Of a stretch of DNA of 64,000 bases, positions 1 to 8,674 are shown piece after piece. This stretch comes from Methylorubrum salsuginis (GTDB lineage: Bacteria > Pseudomonadota > Alphaproteobacteria > Rhizobiales > Beijerinckiaceae). Below the pieces are notes generated by a model. The model searched no databases. It saw nothing but the letters and a program-made list of their open reading frames with translations, and was not told where the DNA came from. Position numbers and translations under genes: made by a program. Where the stretch lies: NCBI RefSeq assembly GCF_900114375.1, contig NZ_FOSV01000026.1:1-64000 (forward strand). The letters run 5' to 3'. Position 1 is the first letter of the stretch. Every line of letters begins with the position of its first letter.

Positions 1-686
1 CCGGTCTGGTCGGTGCCGACGGCGCGACCCATGCGGGCGCGTTCGATCTGGCCTATCTCTGCTGCCTGCCGAACATGACGGTGATGGCGGCCGCCGACGA
101 GGCCGAGCTGGTCCACATGGTGGCGACCGCGCATGCCCACGACAGCGGCCCGATCGCGCTGCGCTATCCCCGCGGCGAGGGCGTCGGCGTCGAGCTTCCC
201 GAGAAGGGCGAGGTTCTGGCCATCGGCCGCGGCCGGGTGGTGCGCCGTCCCGAGGGGGCGCGGGTGGCGCTGCTGTCGCTCGGCACGCGGCTGTCGGAGG
301 CGCTGAAGGCGGCGGACGCGCTGGAGGCCGAGGGCGTGGCGGTGACGGTGGCGGATGCGCGCTTCGCCAAGCCGCTCGACGCGGAGCTGGTGGTGGATCT
401 CGCGGGCAGCCACGAGGTTCTGGTGACGGTCGAGGAGGGCTCGGTCGGCGGCTTCGGGGCGATGGTGCTGCATCTGCTGGCCGAGCGCGGCGTGCTGGAT
501 GCCGGCCAGGTCCGGGTGCGGACCCTGACGCTGCCGGACATCTACCAGGACCACGACAAGCCGGAGAAGATGTACGCCGAGGCCGGCCTCGACGCCGAGG
601 GCATCCTCAAAGCCGTGCGTGCCGCGCTGCCGCCGCGCGCGGTGGAGGAGCCGCGCGAGAGCAGCGTGGTGAATCTGAAACGATAA
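1..686 (+). CDS. dxs: 1-deoxy-D-xylulose-5-phosphate synthase, C-terminal part (5' end outside window)
   Basis: The reading frame is open from base 3 and ends at TAA 684-686, giving about 227 residues. It begins inside the conserved stretch GLVGADGATHAGAFDLAYL, typical of the pyrimidine-binding transketolase domain of DXS, and continues through the transketolase C-terminal domain (VTVEEGSVGGFG region) to the usual DXS end (LPDIYQDHDKPEKMYAEAGLD). DXS condenses pyruvate and glyceraldehyde-3-phosphate in a thiamine-diphosphate-dependent first step of the MEP isoprenoid pathway in the cytoplasm. The N-terminal thiamine-binding half lies upstream of the window. The same-strand genes tlyA and the TrmA-family methyltransferase downstream fit the order common in Rhizobiales, here interrupted by sodC on the opposite strand. 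Confidence 0.97.
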   Translation, partial: GLVGADGATHAGAFDLAYLCCLPNMTVMAAADEAELVHMVATAHAHDSGPIALRYPRGEGVGVELPEKGEVLAIGRGRVVRRPEGARVALLSLGTRLSEALKAADALEAEGVAVTVADARFAKPLDAELVVDLAGSHEVLVTVEEGSVGGFGAMVLHLLAERGVLDAGQVRVRTLTLPDIYQDHDKPEKMYAEAGLDAEGILKAVRAALPPRAVEEPRESSVVNLKR

Positions 687-699
687 GCTGCCCCCAAGC

Positions 700-856
700 C
701 CTCCCCCCTCTGCGGGGGGAGGGTGGCCCCCGAAGGGGGTCGGGAGAGGGGAGCGCCGGTGCCGCTTGGTCGCCGTCGACCCGAACTCTCCGGAAGCGTC
801 GTCCCCTCTCCCGCCTCGCATCCGCGAGGCACCCTCCCCCGCGGAGGGGGAGGGTT
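700..856. repeat. Dispersed intergenic repeat element, copy A
   Basis: This stretch between convergent dxs and sodC is built of G-run/C-run inverted repeats (CCCTCCCCC...GGGGGAGGG at the left edge, CCCTCCCCCGCGGAGGGGGAGGG at the right edge) around a core at 762-802. The reverse complement of the core matches 40468-40508 at roughly 80% by eye. It probably also acts as a bidirectional terminator. It looks like a REP/MITE-like dispersed element rather than a gene. Confidence 0.7.
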
Positions 857-870
857 TGAGCGTTGGCGAC

Positions 871-1470
871 CTACTTGATCACCGCGCAGGCGATCCGTGG
901 GCCGGCGCCGCCGATCGGCTGGGTGGTGTGGTCGTCCTCGTTGGCGTGGACGATCAGAGCCGAGCCGTCGCCGTCGCGTAGGCCCCCCTCGCCGGTCAGC
1001 GGCGTCTCGCTGGAGACCTCCGCGTTCACCGAGCCGTCGGCGGCGGCGTAGACGTTGGGGAGGTCGCCCTCGTCCGGGCCGTCGGGGTTGAGCAGCCCGT
1101 GCTTGCTCTGGTCGTGGTTCACGTGGGACTTCGACTTCTCGAACTTCTCCGGGTCCGAGCAGTCGCCGACCGCGTGGAAATGGATGCCGTGCCAACCGGG
1201 GGGCAGGCCGCCGGGCTGGACCGTCACCCGCATGACGAGCGAGTTCGCCCCGTCGCGGATCATGATCTTGCCGATGGTCTCGCCCTTGCCGTTGGTGATG
1301 GCGCTCTCGTAGGTCTGCGGCGCCGAGGCCTCCTCCTTCGCGGGTTCCTTCGTAGGCTCCTTGGCGGGCGCCTGCGCCAAGGCGGGCACGCAGAAGGCCG
1401 CGAGCGCGGCCGCGGCCAGCGGGAGGCGTCGGTTGGCACGGGTCATGAGACCGCTCATCTGTCCTCGCAT
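871..1470 (-). CDS. sodC: Cu/Zn superoxide dismutase, exported
   Basis: The 199-residue product starts with a basic n-region and a hydrophobic stretch ending near ALAQA, a plausible Sec signal peptide, so the enzyme is probably periplasmic. A short Lys/Glu/Pro linker precedes the Cu/Zn SOD domain. The copper-ligand motif HGIHFHAVGDC, the zinc-loop histidines (HVNHDQSKHG), and the C-terminal HANEDDHTTQPIGGAGPRI with its cysteine are all present, so the enzyme should be active in dismutating superoxide. Three in-frame Met codons (1470, 1458, 1446) compete as starts and none has a clearly superior ribosome site; the longest is given. It is transcribed divergently from tlyA and convergently with dxs. 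Confidence 0.93.
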   Translation of the reverse strand: MRGQMSGLMTRANRRLPLAAAALAAFCVPALAQAPAKEPTKEPAKEEASAPQTYESAITNGKGETIGKIMIRDGANSLVMRVTVQPGGLPPGWHGIHFHAVGDCSDPEKFEKSKSHVNHDQSKHGLLNPDGPDEGDLPNVYAAADGSVNAEVSSETPLTGEGGLRDGDGSALIVHANEDDHTTQPIGGAGPRIACAVIK

Positions 1471-1712
1471 GGGTCGTTCGTCTCCCGATGGCGACCGCCC
1501 GGCGCGGGGCGACCGCTTGTGACCTTGCTTGTGCCCTCGGGGGGAACCGGATTATCCGACCCCGGCGCGGGCGCTCGAAGCCGCACCGCGCATTGGACCC
1601 GCTCAAGGTAAGGCGTGGCGGGGCTGCGCGACAGGGGCACCGGGGCGGCCGCCGTCACGATCCGCCCTTCACGAATCCGCGGGGCCGCGAAGAGAGACTT
1701 GAGAGAACGAGG

Positions 1713-2480
1713 ATGACGGGCGAACGCCTCCGTGCCGACCGGGTGCTGGTCGAGCGCGGCCATTTCCGCAGCCGGGCGCAGGCGCGGGCCGCGATCGAGG
1801 CCGGCCTCGTCTTCGCCGACGGCTGCCCGGTGACGCGCCCCTCCGCCCCGATCGCCGCGGATGCGCGGATCGAGGCCGCCGCCCCGCATCCCTACGTCTC
1901 CCGCGGCGGGCTGAAGCTTAGCCCCGCCCTCGACGCGTTCGAACTCGATCCCGCCGGCCTGCCCTGCCTCGATGTCGGCGCCTCGACCGGCGGCTTCACC
2001 GACGTGCTGCTGCGCCGCGGCGCGGCCCATGTCCACGCCGTCGATGTCGGCCGTGACCAGTTCGACGCCGCCTTGCGCACCGACCCACGCGTCAGCTTGC
2101 GCGAGGGCACCGACATCCGCGCCCTCGACGCGCTCGACCCGGTCCCGCAATTTGCCGTCGTCGACGTGAGCTTCATCGGCCTGCGCCTCGTCCTGCCGAA
2201 GGTCGCGGAGTTGCTGGCGGGGGAGGCGGCGCTGGTGGCGCTGATCAAGCCGCAATTCGAGGCCGGGCGCGAGCGGGTCGGGCGCGGCGGCATCGTCCGC
2301 GACGAGGCCGTGCATGCGGATGTCTGCGAGGCGGTGCGGACCCTTCTCACCGATCTCGGCTTCACCCCCCTCGGCCTGATCCCCTCCCCCATCGAGGGCG
2401 GCGACGGCAACCGCGAATTCCTGATCGGCGCCAAGAAAACGAATGATGCGAACCCATCATGTCTGAATCTGAGACCCTGA
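1713..2480 (+). CDS. tlyA: TlyA family rRNA (cytidine-2'-O)-methyltransferase
   Basis: This 255-residue protein has an N-terminal S4 RNA-binding domain (about residues 4-60) followed by YVSRGG (61-66) and an FtsJ-like SAM domain with motif DVGASTGGFTD (87-97), the standard layout of TlyA. Family members 2'-O-methylate cytidines in 16S and/or 23S rRNA; older annotations call them hemolysin A. ATG 1713 is chosen because GAGAGAACGAGG lies just upstream and the S4 domain starts immediately; the frame stays open further upstream but without homology-like sequence. The 3' end overlaps the next methyltransferase gene by 22 bases, suggesting translational coupling of two RNA-modifying enzymes. Confidence 0.93.
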   Translation: MTGERLRADRVLVERGHFRSRAQARAAIEAGLVFADGCPVTRPSAPIAADARIEAAAPHPYVSRGGLKLSPALDAFELDPAGLPCLDVGASTGGFTDVLLRRGAAHVHAVDVGRDQFDAALRTDPRVSLREGTDIRALDALDPVPQFAVVDVSFIGLRLVLPKVAELLAGEAALVALIKPQFEAGRERVGRGGIVRDEAVHADVCEAVRTLLTDLGFTPLGLIPSPIEGGDGNREFLIGAKKTNDANPSCLNLRP

Positions 2481-3712
2481 CCATCGCCCGTCTCGGCGCC
2501 CGCGGCGATGGGATCGCCGAGGACGGCCTGCCCGTGCCCGGCGCCCTGCCCGGCGAGCGCGTGCAGGTGCGCCGCGAGGGCCGCCACGGCACCCTGGTGG
2601 CCGTCGAGACGCCCTCCCTTGAGCGCATCGAACCGTTCTGCCCATACTATTCGGCCTGCGGCGGCTGCGCCGTGCAGCACCTCGCGCCCGAGCCCTACGC
2701 GGCGTGGAAGCGCGGCATCGTCGAGGGCGCGCTGGCCCAGGCGCGGATCGAGACGGAGTTGGCGCCCCTGCTGGACGCGCGGGGTGAAGGACGGCGGCGC
2801 ATCGTGCTGCATGTGCGCGAGATCGAGGGCCGGGCCGAGGCCGGGCTGATGGCGGCGCGCAGCCACGCGCTGGTGCCGCTCGACCATTGCCCGATCACCG
2901 TGCCGGGTCTGCACCGGGCGCCCGCGGTCGCGGAAGCGCTCGCCGCCCCGCTCGGCCACGGCCGCAAGCCCCTCGACATGGCGGTGACCGCCGCGGGTGC
3001 CGGGCTCGACGTGGATATCCGCGGCCACGGGCCGGTGAGCGAGGGCGTGCGCGGCGTGCTGACCCGGCTCGCCGGCGAACTCGACCTCGCCCGGCTGTCG
3101 CTGCACGGCGATGTCGTGGTGGAGCGCCGGGGACCCGCCGTCGGCGAGGGCATGGCCCGGCGGGTGCCCCCGCCTGGCGGCTTTCTCCAGGCGACGGCGG
3201 CGGGCGAGGCGGCGCTGACCCAGCTCGTGCTGGAGCCGATGGGCAAGGCCAAGCGCGTCGCCGACCTGTTTTGCGGCAGCGGCCCCTTCGCGCTCGCGCT
3301 CGCGGCGACCGGCCGCGAGGTTCATGCCGCCGAGGGCGACGCCGCCTCGATCCAGGCGCTGACCCGCGCCTATCGGGCGGCGGCCGGGCTGTCGCGGATC
3401 ACGGCCGAGGCGCGCGACCTGTTCCGCCGTCCGCTGCTCGGGCCCGAACTCGACCGCCTCGACGCGGTGGTGTTCGACCCGCCGCGGGCGGGCGCGGAGG
3501 CGCAGGCGCGCCGGCTCGCCGAATCCAAGGTGCCGCTGGTGGTGGGGGTCGCCTGCGACGCCGGCACCTTCGCCCGCGACGCCGCCATCCTGATCGCGGG
3601 CGGCTACCGGCTGGAGCGGGTCACGCCGGTCGATCAGTTCGCGTGGTCGGGCCATGTCGAACTGGTCGGCATCTTTCGCAAGACCGCCCCTAAGCCGAGG
3701 CGCCTTCGCTAG
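2459..3712 (+). CDS. Class I SAM-dependent RNA methyltransferase, TrmA/RlmD (RumA) family
   Basis: The product has 417 residues. An N-terminal TRAM-like region (LTIARLGARGDGIA) is followed by Cys61-x5-Cys67-x2-Cys70 and a Cys near 142, the spacing of the [4Fe-4S] ligands of RumA-type 5-methyluridine methyltransferases. The SAM-binding motif FCGSGPFALALA lies near 275, and FDPPRAG and VACDAGTFARD carry the catalytic region, with the Cys in the position of the nucleophile. The target (23S rRNA m5U sites or tRNA) cannot be fixed from sequence alone. The gene overlaps tlyA by 22 bases and probably forms an operon with it. Confidence 0.92.
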   Translation: MSESETLTIARLGARGDGIAEDGLPVPGALPGERVQVRREGRHGTLVAVETPSLERIEPFCPYYSACGGCAVQHLAPEPYAAWKRGIVEGALAQARIETELAPLLDARGEGRRRIVLHVREIEGRAEAGLMAARSHALVPLDHCPITVPGLHRAPAVAEALAAPLGHGRKPLDMAVTAAGAGLDVDIRGHGPVSEGVRGVLTRLAGELDLARLSLHGDVVVERRGPAVGEGMARRVPPPGGFLQATAAGEAALTQLVLEPMGKAKRVADLFCGSGPFALALAATGREVHAAEGDAASIQALTRAYRAAAGLSRITAEARDLFRRPLLGPELDRLDAVVFDPPRAGAEAQARRLAESKVPLVVGVACDAGTFARDAAILIAGGYRLERVTPVDQFAWSGHVELVGIFRKTAPKPRRLR

Positions 3713-3723
3713 GCTCTTGTGCT

Positions 3724-3769
3724 GCATCGGCTTTTTCCGAAAGCCGGTTCCCACCTTTCGGGCCGATGC
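3724..3769. terminator. Nested hairpin between convergent genes
   Basis: An outer 8-bp stem (GCATCGGC/GCCGATGC) encloses an inner 7-bp stem (CCGAAAG/CTTTCGG) exactly between the convergent methyltransferase and glycosyltransferase genes. It could terminate both transcripts; there is a T-run inside the loop region but no clean T-tail. Confidence 0.5.
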
Positions 3770-3775
3770 TCGAAG

Positions 3776-5059
3776 TCAGGGGTTCCAAGGGCGAGCCCTC
3801 GGCGGGTCCGGGCGGAGCCCGGATTCTTCGAGCGCTTCCGCGAGATCCGCAGGATCGACGCGGAAATCCCGCAGGAAATCCGGCTTCTCCGACACCACCC
3901 GCGGCCCGAACACGGCGTGGTAGGCCAGCCCGCAGGCCACCGCGATCTCCCAGTAGAACGGGTCTTCCCAGCCCTCGGGCACGAGGTGGATCACCGGGGT
4001 ACCGGGGCGGCAGAACACGGTGTTGGCCATGCCGGCGCCGGCGATGCCGACGACGACCTCGGCCTGCGCGAACCGGATCGCCTGCTGGCGCGGGCTCAGG
4101 GTCTCGGGGTCGATCACGGTGAAGCCGTGGCGGGCGAGCAGCGTCATCACGCCCTCGCGCGCCACCAGCGCCCGGCCGCGGTCCGGCTGGCGGTCGATGA
4201 ACAGGCGGCGCTCCGGGGGGCGTCCGAGCCGGCGCAGCCGCTGCCACAGGCGCGGCATCCGGGTGCGGCGGCGGATTTTTTCGCGCAGGAAGCGGAGCGC
4301 ATCCGGGGACTTGCGGTCGTTCGGCAGGCCGCAGGGGGTGGCGTGGTGAAGGCGGGCGAAGTGGTAGGTCTTGGTGCGGTCGAGGAAGCGCACGGTGACA
4401 TCGCGCGGATCGCCGAGGAACAGGGCGACGGAGCGCGCCCGCGCGGCATCGACATGGGGCACGTAGGCCACGAGCGCGACGGTGACCGGTTGGCCGGGAT
4501 AGCGGGCGCGGAGCGGGGCGAGTGCCCGCAGGCGCGGCAGGTCGTCGATCAGCCAGTGGCCATAATTGAACGAGCCGCCGGAGTTGAGGAGGAAGGTCAG
4601 GCCGTCCGCGCCGATGGTCTCGTCGTCCTGCTCCGGGTCCGGTCTCGGCCCCGGGGTGACGTGGCGCTCCTGCGGGCGGACCGTCTCGAACAGGATTTCA
4701 AGGTGCCCGTCCTCCAGCGTGTAGAGCGCGTTGCCGGAGAGACGGATGTCGCAGGATTCGAGCAGCAGCGTCGGCGGTACGGCCGAGAATTTTTCCGCGA
4801 AGCGCGCCGCCTGGGCCCCGCGAAACGCCGCGCCGCCGCCGTGCAGGCGGGGCACGCCGGGATCACGGGCGGGGCAGCCGGGAAAGACCGTGTCGAGGAC
4901 GCGGGTGTGGCGCGCGATCCGGCCCGAGAGACGGGCCAGCAGGCCGGCATCGCCCGGAAACCCGCCCTCGCCATAGAGACGCGCGGCCTCGCAGGAGAGG
5001 ACGAGGTTTTGTTCGCTCAGCCAGTTCGGGGGCGCTGGTTGCGTCGGCTCGCCCGTCAA
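3776..5059 (-). CDS. Glycosyltransferase family 61 protein
   Basis: The 427-residue protein carries the GT61/DUF563 signature: NYGHWLIDDLPR at residues 165-176, a central Arg-rich segment with RRLFIDRQ, and a C-terminal GIAGAGMANTVFCRPGTPVIHLVP that matches the family's GAHGAGLTN-type loop. GT61 enzymes transfer pentoses or other sugars onto glycans; bacterial members are often linked to capsule or exopolysaccharide synthesis. No signal peptide or membrane segment is evident, so it is probably cytoplasmic. No other polysaccharide genes are adjacent, so substrate and pathway are unknown. It lies 64 bases downstream of the SRAP gene on the same strand. Confidence 0.8.
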   Translation of the reverse strand: MTGEPTQPAPPNWLSEQNLVLSCEAARLYGEGGFPGDAGLLARLSGRIARHTRVLDTVFPGCPARDPGVPRLHGGGAAFRGAQAARFAEKFSAVPPTLLLESCDIRLSGNALYTLEDGHLEILFETVRPQERHVTPGPRPDPEQDDETIGADGLTFLLNSGGSFNYGHWLIDDLPRLRALAPLRARYPGQPVTVALVAYVPHVDAARARSVALFLGDPRDVTVRFLDRTKTYHFARLHHATPCGLPNDRKSPDALRFLREKIRRRTRMPRLWQRLRRLGRPPERRLFIDRQPDRGRALVAREGVMTLLARHGFTVIDPETLSPRQQAIRFAQAEVVVGIAGAGMANTVFCRPGTPVIHLVPEGWEDPFYWEIAVACGLAYHAVFGPRVVSEKPDFLRDFRVDPADLAEALEESGLRPDPPRARPWNP

Positions 5060-5123
5060 CCGTGCCCTCCCCCGTCGGCTTCGCCGCGCGGGTTAGCACG
5101 GCGCGAAGCCCAGCGGGACGCGC

Positions 5124-5849
5124 TCAGAACAGCTCGCCCTGAACCATGGCGCGGGGCGGCGGCTCCGCCCGGGTGCGGCCGACCGGCTCGATCAAGGCCG
5201 GATCGTCGTGGCGGGTGCCGTTGACGCGCTCGCTCACGGCGTCGAGCCGCAGCCATTCGTCGGGGCAGGGACGGCAGAGCCGGGCGGCTTCGGGGGCGTC
5301 CACCCGGGGGTCGAGCCACGCTTCCACCGCCTCCGGGCTCAGGATCGCGGGCATGCGCTCGTGGATCGCGCTGAGCGTGCCGTTGGCCGAGCAGGTGACG
5401 ATGGCCCCCGTATCGACCTCCGAGCCGTCGGCCCCGGCCCAGGGCTCCCACAGGCCGGCGAGCGCCATCGGCGCGTCATCCGTTCGACGCACCGCGAAGG
5501 GCTGCTTGACCGCGCCCTTGCCGGTGCCCTCGCGGCGCCACTCGTAGAAGCCGTCGGCAAGGAAGACGCAGCGGCGATGCCGCAGCGCCCCGCGGAAGGC
5601 CGGCTTCTCGGCGGCCGATTCGATGCGGGCGTTGAACAGCACCGGAAAACCGCTCGGGTCCTTGAGCCAAGTAGGCCACAGGCCCCAGCGCACGAGGCGA
5701 AAATGCCGCTCGCCCTGCTCGGTCAGCACGACGGGCACCGGCTGGGTCGGGGCGATGTTGTAGCGGCCGGGGAAGTTCGGTCGCTCGGAATAGCGGTAGA
5801 CCGTCCGGTAGACCTCCGGTGCCTGGGCGATGAAGAAGCGTCCGCACAT
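5124..5849 (-). CDS. SOS response-associated peptidase (SRAP/YedK/HMCES family)
   Basis: The start is fixed by the family hallmark MCGRF: Cys2, exposed after Met removal, is the catalytic residue that forms a thiazolidine cross-link with abasic sites in single-stranded DNA. Further family residues are visible: NIAPTQPVPV, RWGLWPTW, NARIESAAEKPAF, FLADGFYEW (catalytic Glu) and HERMPAIL (catalytic His). The length of 241 residues is normal. The role is protection of abasic sites during replication. No LexA-type box was recognised upstream. A long frame continues past this start, but it is not supported by family similarity. The gene is divergent from the COG3146 gene. Confidence 0.92.
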   Translation of the reverse strand: MCGRFFIAQAPEVYRTVYRYSERPNFPGRYNIAPTQPVPVVLTEQGERHFRLVRWGLWPTWLKDPSGFPVLFNARIESAAEKPAFRGALRHRRCVFLADGFYEWRREGTGKGAVKQPFAVRRTDDAPMALAGLWEPWAGADGSEVDTGAIVTCSANGTLSAIHERMPAILSPEAVEAWLDPRVDAPEAARLCRPCPDEWLRLDAVSERVNGTRHDDPALIEPVGRTRAEPPPRAMVQGELF

Positions 5850-6040
5850 TTTTTGGATTTGGGGTGCGGAGGGACCGAGGATCAAGGCGTCACAACGCGC
5901 CCCGCACAGAAATGGTTTTTCTTGTTTGGCCTCAAGCGCCGACGGCCGCGTCCGCGTCCTTAGGCTTCTCGCTCCGCTGGACGCCTCGGCTGGCGCCGAG
6001 GCCCGCTCCGCGCGGCGCTCTTCGCGCCGGGCATACGGTG

Positions 6041-6063
6041 CCATCGCTCGGATCGAGCGATGG
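6041..6063. promoter_or_regulatory. Perfect 10-bp inverted repeat in the divergent intergenic region
   Basis: CCATCGCTCG and CGAGCGATGG are separated by 3 bases, 60 bases upstream of the COG3146 gene and about 190 bases upstream of the SRAP gene. It could be an operator or a leader hairpin. No T-run follows, so a terminator is less likely. Confidence 0.35.
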
Positions 6064-6122
6064 CTCTCGCTCCGACCATATGTCCCGTTGCGCCCGGCCG
6101 CCGCGGCGCTACGTTGGCGGCC

Positions 6123-7346
6123 ATGACATCCCCCGCGACGGCGACCGGTTCCGAGCCCGTCCTGCAGGTGCGGGCCGTGCCGGGCCTCGCCCGGTTCGAG
6201 GCCGCCGAGTGGGACGCCTGTGCCACCTCCCCCGAGACCCTCTCGGCCGGTGACGAGACCTTCAACCCGTTCGTCTCCCACGCCTTCCTCTCGGCGCTGG
6301 AAGAGTCGGGCTGCGTCTCCCGCCGCACCGGTTGGCTGCCGTTGCATGTGCGGGTCGAGCGCGAGGGCCGGCTCGTCGGCGCCGCGCCCTGCTACCTGAA
6401 GTCTCACAGTCAGGGCGAATACGTGTTCGACCACGGCTGGGCCGACGCCTACGAGCGGGCCGGCGGCAATTACTACCCGAAACTCCAGGTCAGCGTGCCG
6501 TTCACCCCCGTCACTGGCCCGCGCTTCCTGATCGCGCCGGGCGAGGATGCGGATGCGGCCGCCTCCGCCATCGTTGCGGGCCTTAGGGCGCTGCGCGAGG
6601 AGACGCAGGCCTCCTCGATCCACGCCACCTTCCTGCGGGAGCGCGAATCCGATCAGGCGGAAGCCCTCGGGATGTTGCCGCGGATCGACCAGCAGTTCCA
6701 CTGGATCAACGAGGGTTATTCCACCTTCGACGATTTCCTGAGGGCCCTGGCCTCGCGCAAGCGCAAGGCGATCAAGCGCGAGCGGCGCGACGCGCTCGCC
6801 CAAGGCATCACCATCGAGCACCGCACCGGGGCGGAGATCACGGAAGCCGACTGGGACGCGTTCTACGCGTTCTATCAGGACACCGGCGCCCGCAAATGGG
6901 GCCGGCCCTATCTCAACCGGCACTTCTTCTCGCTGATCGGCGAGCGGATGGCGGATCGCATCCTGCTCGTCATCGCCCGAAAGGACGGGCGGCCGATTGC
7001 GGGCGCCATCAACTTCATCGGCGACACCGCGCTCTACGGGCGCAACTGGGGCTGCCTGGAGGACCACCCGTTCCTGCATTTCGAGGTCTGCTACTATCAG
7101 GCGATCGATTTCGCCCTCTCGCGCGGCCTCAAGCGGGTGGAAGCCGGCGCGCAGGGCGAGCACAAGCTTGCCCGCGGCTACCGCCCGGTCGCGATGCACT
7201 CGGCCCACGATTTCGCCGATGCGGGCCTCGGCCGCGCGGTCGGCGACTATCTCAAGCGCGAGCGGGCCGCCGTGCGCGCGGCCATCGACGAATACGCGCA
7301 GATGTCGCCGTTTCGCCGCGGCGGACAGGACCACGAGGATTCATGA
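6123..7346 (+). CDS. COG3146-type GNAT family N-acyltransferase (DUF482)
   Basis: The product is 407 residues from ATG 6123. It matches the COG3146 (peptidogalycan/GNAT-like) family, with the conserved stretch NPFVSHAFLSALEESG near the N-terminus, YVFDHGWADAYERAGGNYYPKLQ, RKRKAIKRERRDA, and the C-terminal LYGRNWGC, HFEVCYYQAIDFA and GAQGEHKLARGY motifs. Two GNAT folds resembling FemX/MurM proteins are expected, but the substrate is not established. The stop codon overlaps the ATG of the following M20 amidohydrolase (ATGA), which implies translational coupling and perhaps a shared amide or amino-acyl pathway. Confidence 0.85.
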   Translation: MTSPATATGSEPVLQVRAVPGLARFEAAEWDACATSPETLSAGDETFNPFVSHAFLSALEESGCVSRRTGWLPLHVRVEREGRLVGAAPCYLKSHSQGEYVFDHGWADAYERAGGNYYPKLQVSVPFTPVTGPRFLIAPGEDADAAASAIVAGLRALREETQASSIHATFLRERESDQAEALGMLPRIDQQFHWINEGYSTFDDFLRALASRKRKAIKRERRDALAQGITIEHRTGAEITEADWDAFYAFYQDTGARKWGRPYLNRHFFSLIGERMADRILLVIARKDGRPIAGAINFIGDTALYGRNWGCLEDHPFLHFEVCYYQAIDFALSRGLKRVEAGAQGEHKLARGYRPVAMHSAHDFADAGLGRAVGDYLKRERAAVRAAIDEYAQMSPFRRGGQDHEDS

Positions 7347-8500
7347 GCCCGATCGACCGCATCCGCACCTACGCCGACGAGTTGACCGCCCTCCGGCGCG
7401 ACCTCCACGCCCATCCCGAGATCGGCTTCGAGGAGGTGCGGACGTCGGGGATCGTGGCCGAGCACCTCGAACGCTTCGGCATCGAGGTCCACCGGGGCTT
7501 GGGGCGCACCGGCGTGGTCGGCGTGCTCCGGGGGCGGCCGGGCGCGCGCCGGATCGGCCTGCGCGCCGACATGGACGCCCTGCCGATCACCGAGGAGACC
7601 AACCTCCCCTACCGCTCGACCACGCCGGGCAAGATGCACGCCTGCGGGCATGACGGGCACACCACCATGCTGGTGGGGGCCGCCCGCTACCTCGCCGAGA
7701 CCCGCGACTTCGACGGCACGGCGGTGTTCGTGTTCCAGCCCGCGGAAGAGGGCTTAGGGGGCGCCCGCGCCATGATCGCCGACGGGCTGTTCGAACGCTT
7801 TCCGGTCGATGAGATCTACGCGCTGCACAACGCGCCGCAGGGGCCGCACGGCGTGTTCCAGACCCGCACCGGGCCGATGATGGCGGCGGCCGACTTCTTC
7901 GACATCCGCATCACCGGGCGCGGCGCGCACGCGGCGATGCCGCAGCAGGGCATCGACCCGATCGTGATCGCCACCGGTCTCGCCCAGGCGATGCAGTCGA
8001 TCGTCAGCCGCAACAGCGACCCGCTCAAGGCCGCGGTGGTCTCGATCACGCAGATCCACGCGGGCGCAGCCTACAACGTCATCCCCGAGGGCGCGCATCT
8101 GGCCGGCACCGTGCGGACCTTCGACGCCACCTTGCGCAAGCTCGTGGGCGAGCGCATCCGCGAGCTGGCGCAGGGGTTCGCCGCGGCCTACGGCGCCACC
8201 ATCGAGGTCGATCTGCGCGACGTGTTCTCGGTGCTCGACAACAGCGCCGAGCAGGCGCGAGCCGCGGCCGAGATCGCGAGCGAGCTGTTCGGCGCCGACA
8301 AGGTCGATGCCGACACGATCCCGCGCATGGGCAGCGAGGATTTCGCCGACATGGTCGCGGCGGTGCCCGGCGCCTATGCGTGGCTCGGCGCGACGCCGGG
8401 GCCGGGCCTGCACAATGCGAGCTTCGATTTCGACGACAGTTTGATTCCGCTGGGCGCGGCGTATCTGGCGCGGGTGGTGGAGCGGCGGGCCAGGGCCTGA
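7343..8500 (+). CDS. M20 family metallo-amidohydrolase (hippurate hydrolase-like)
   Basis: This 385-residue enzyme has the M20D layout: N-terminal LRRDLHAHPEIGFEE, metal-binding GLRADMDALPI, HACGHDGHTTMLVGAA (His ligands), PAEEGLGGARAMI (the catalytic Glu pair), and a C-terminal MGSEDFADM. Such enzymes hydrolyse N-acyl amino acids (hippurate, IAA-amino acids, N-acetyl-diaminopimelate) in the cytoplasm using two metal ions. The specific substrate cannot be read from sequence. It is coupled to the upstream acyltransferase by an ATGA overlap. No signal peptide is seen. Confidence 0.9.
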   Translation: MSPIDRIRTYADELTALRRDLHAHPEIGFEEVRTSGIVAEHLERFGIEVHRGLGRTGVVGVLRGRPGARRIGLRADMDALPITEETNLPYRSTTPGKMHACGHDGHTTMLVGAARYLAETRDFDGTAVFVFQPAEEGLGGARAMIADGLFERFPVDEIYALHNAPQGPHGVFQTRTGPMMAAADFFDIRITGRGAHAAMPQQGIDPIVIATGLAQAMQSIVSRNSDPLKAAVVSITQIHAGAAYNVIPEGAHLAGTVRTFDATLRKLVGERIRELAQGFAAAYGATIEVDLRDVFSVLDNSAEQARAAAEIASELFGADKVDADTIPRMGSEDFADMVAAVPGAYAWLGATPGPGLHNASFDFDDSLIPLGAAYLARVVERRARA

Positions 8501-8534
8501 CTCGGGCTTCTCATCCCCGCGCGGCCGGCCGGAT

Positions 8535-8625
8535 GCGGCGCCTCTCCTCCCCTTTGCGGGGAGGAGCCGGAGGCGGGCCTTCTGCCCGACCCCCACCCCT
8601 GACCCCTCCCCGCAAGGGGGAGGGG
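8535..8625. repeat. GC-rich inverted repeats between convergent genes
   Basis: Between the M20 amidohydrolase and the CDF transporter lie two self-complementary GC blocks (CCTCCCC...GGGGAGG and CCCTCCCCGC...GGGGGAGGGG). They are similar in style to the elements at 700-856 and 40430-40571 but without the shared core. They probably serve as terminators for both genes. Confidence 0.5.
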
Positions 8626-8674
8626 AACGCGCTCTTCGTGGCTCCCTCTGCCCAGCGGAGACGTTGTGAGGCCT

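Noticed and set aside
542..1606. Long reading frames on the strand opposite or overlapping real genes, for example 354 residues here
   Set aside because: High GC content gives long open frames by chance; these overlap dxs and sodC and have Arg/Pro-rich nonsense composition.
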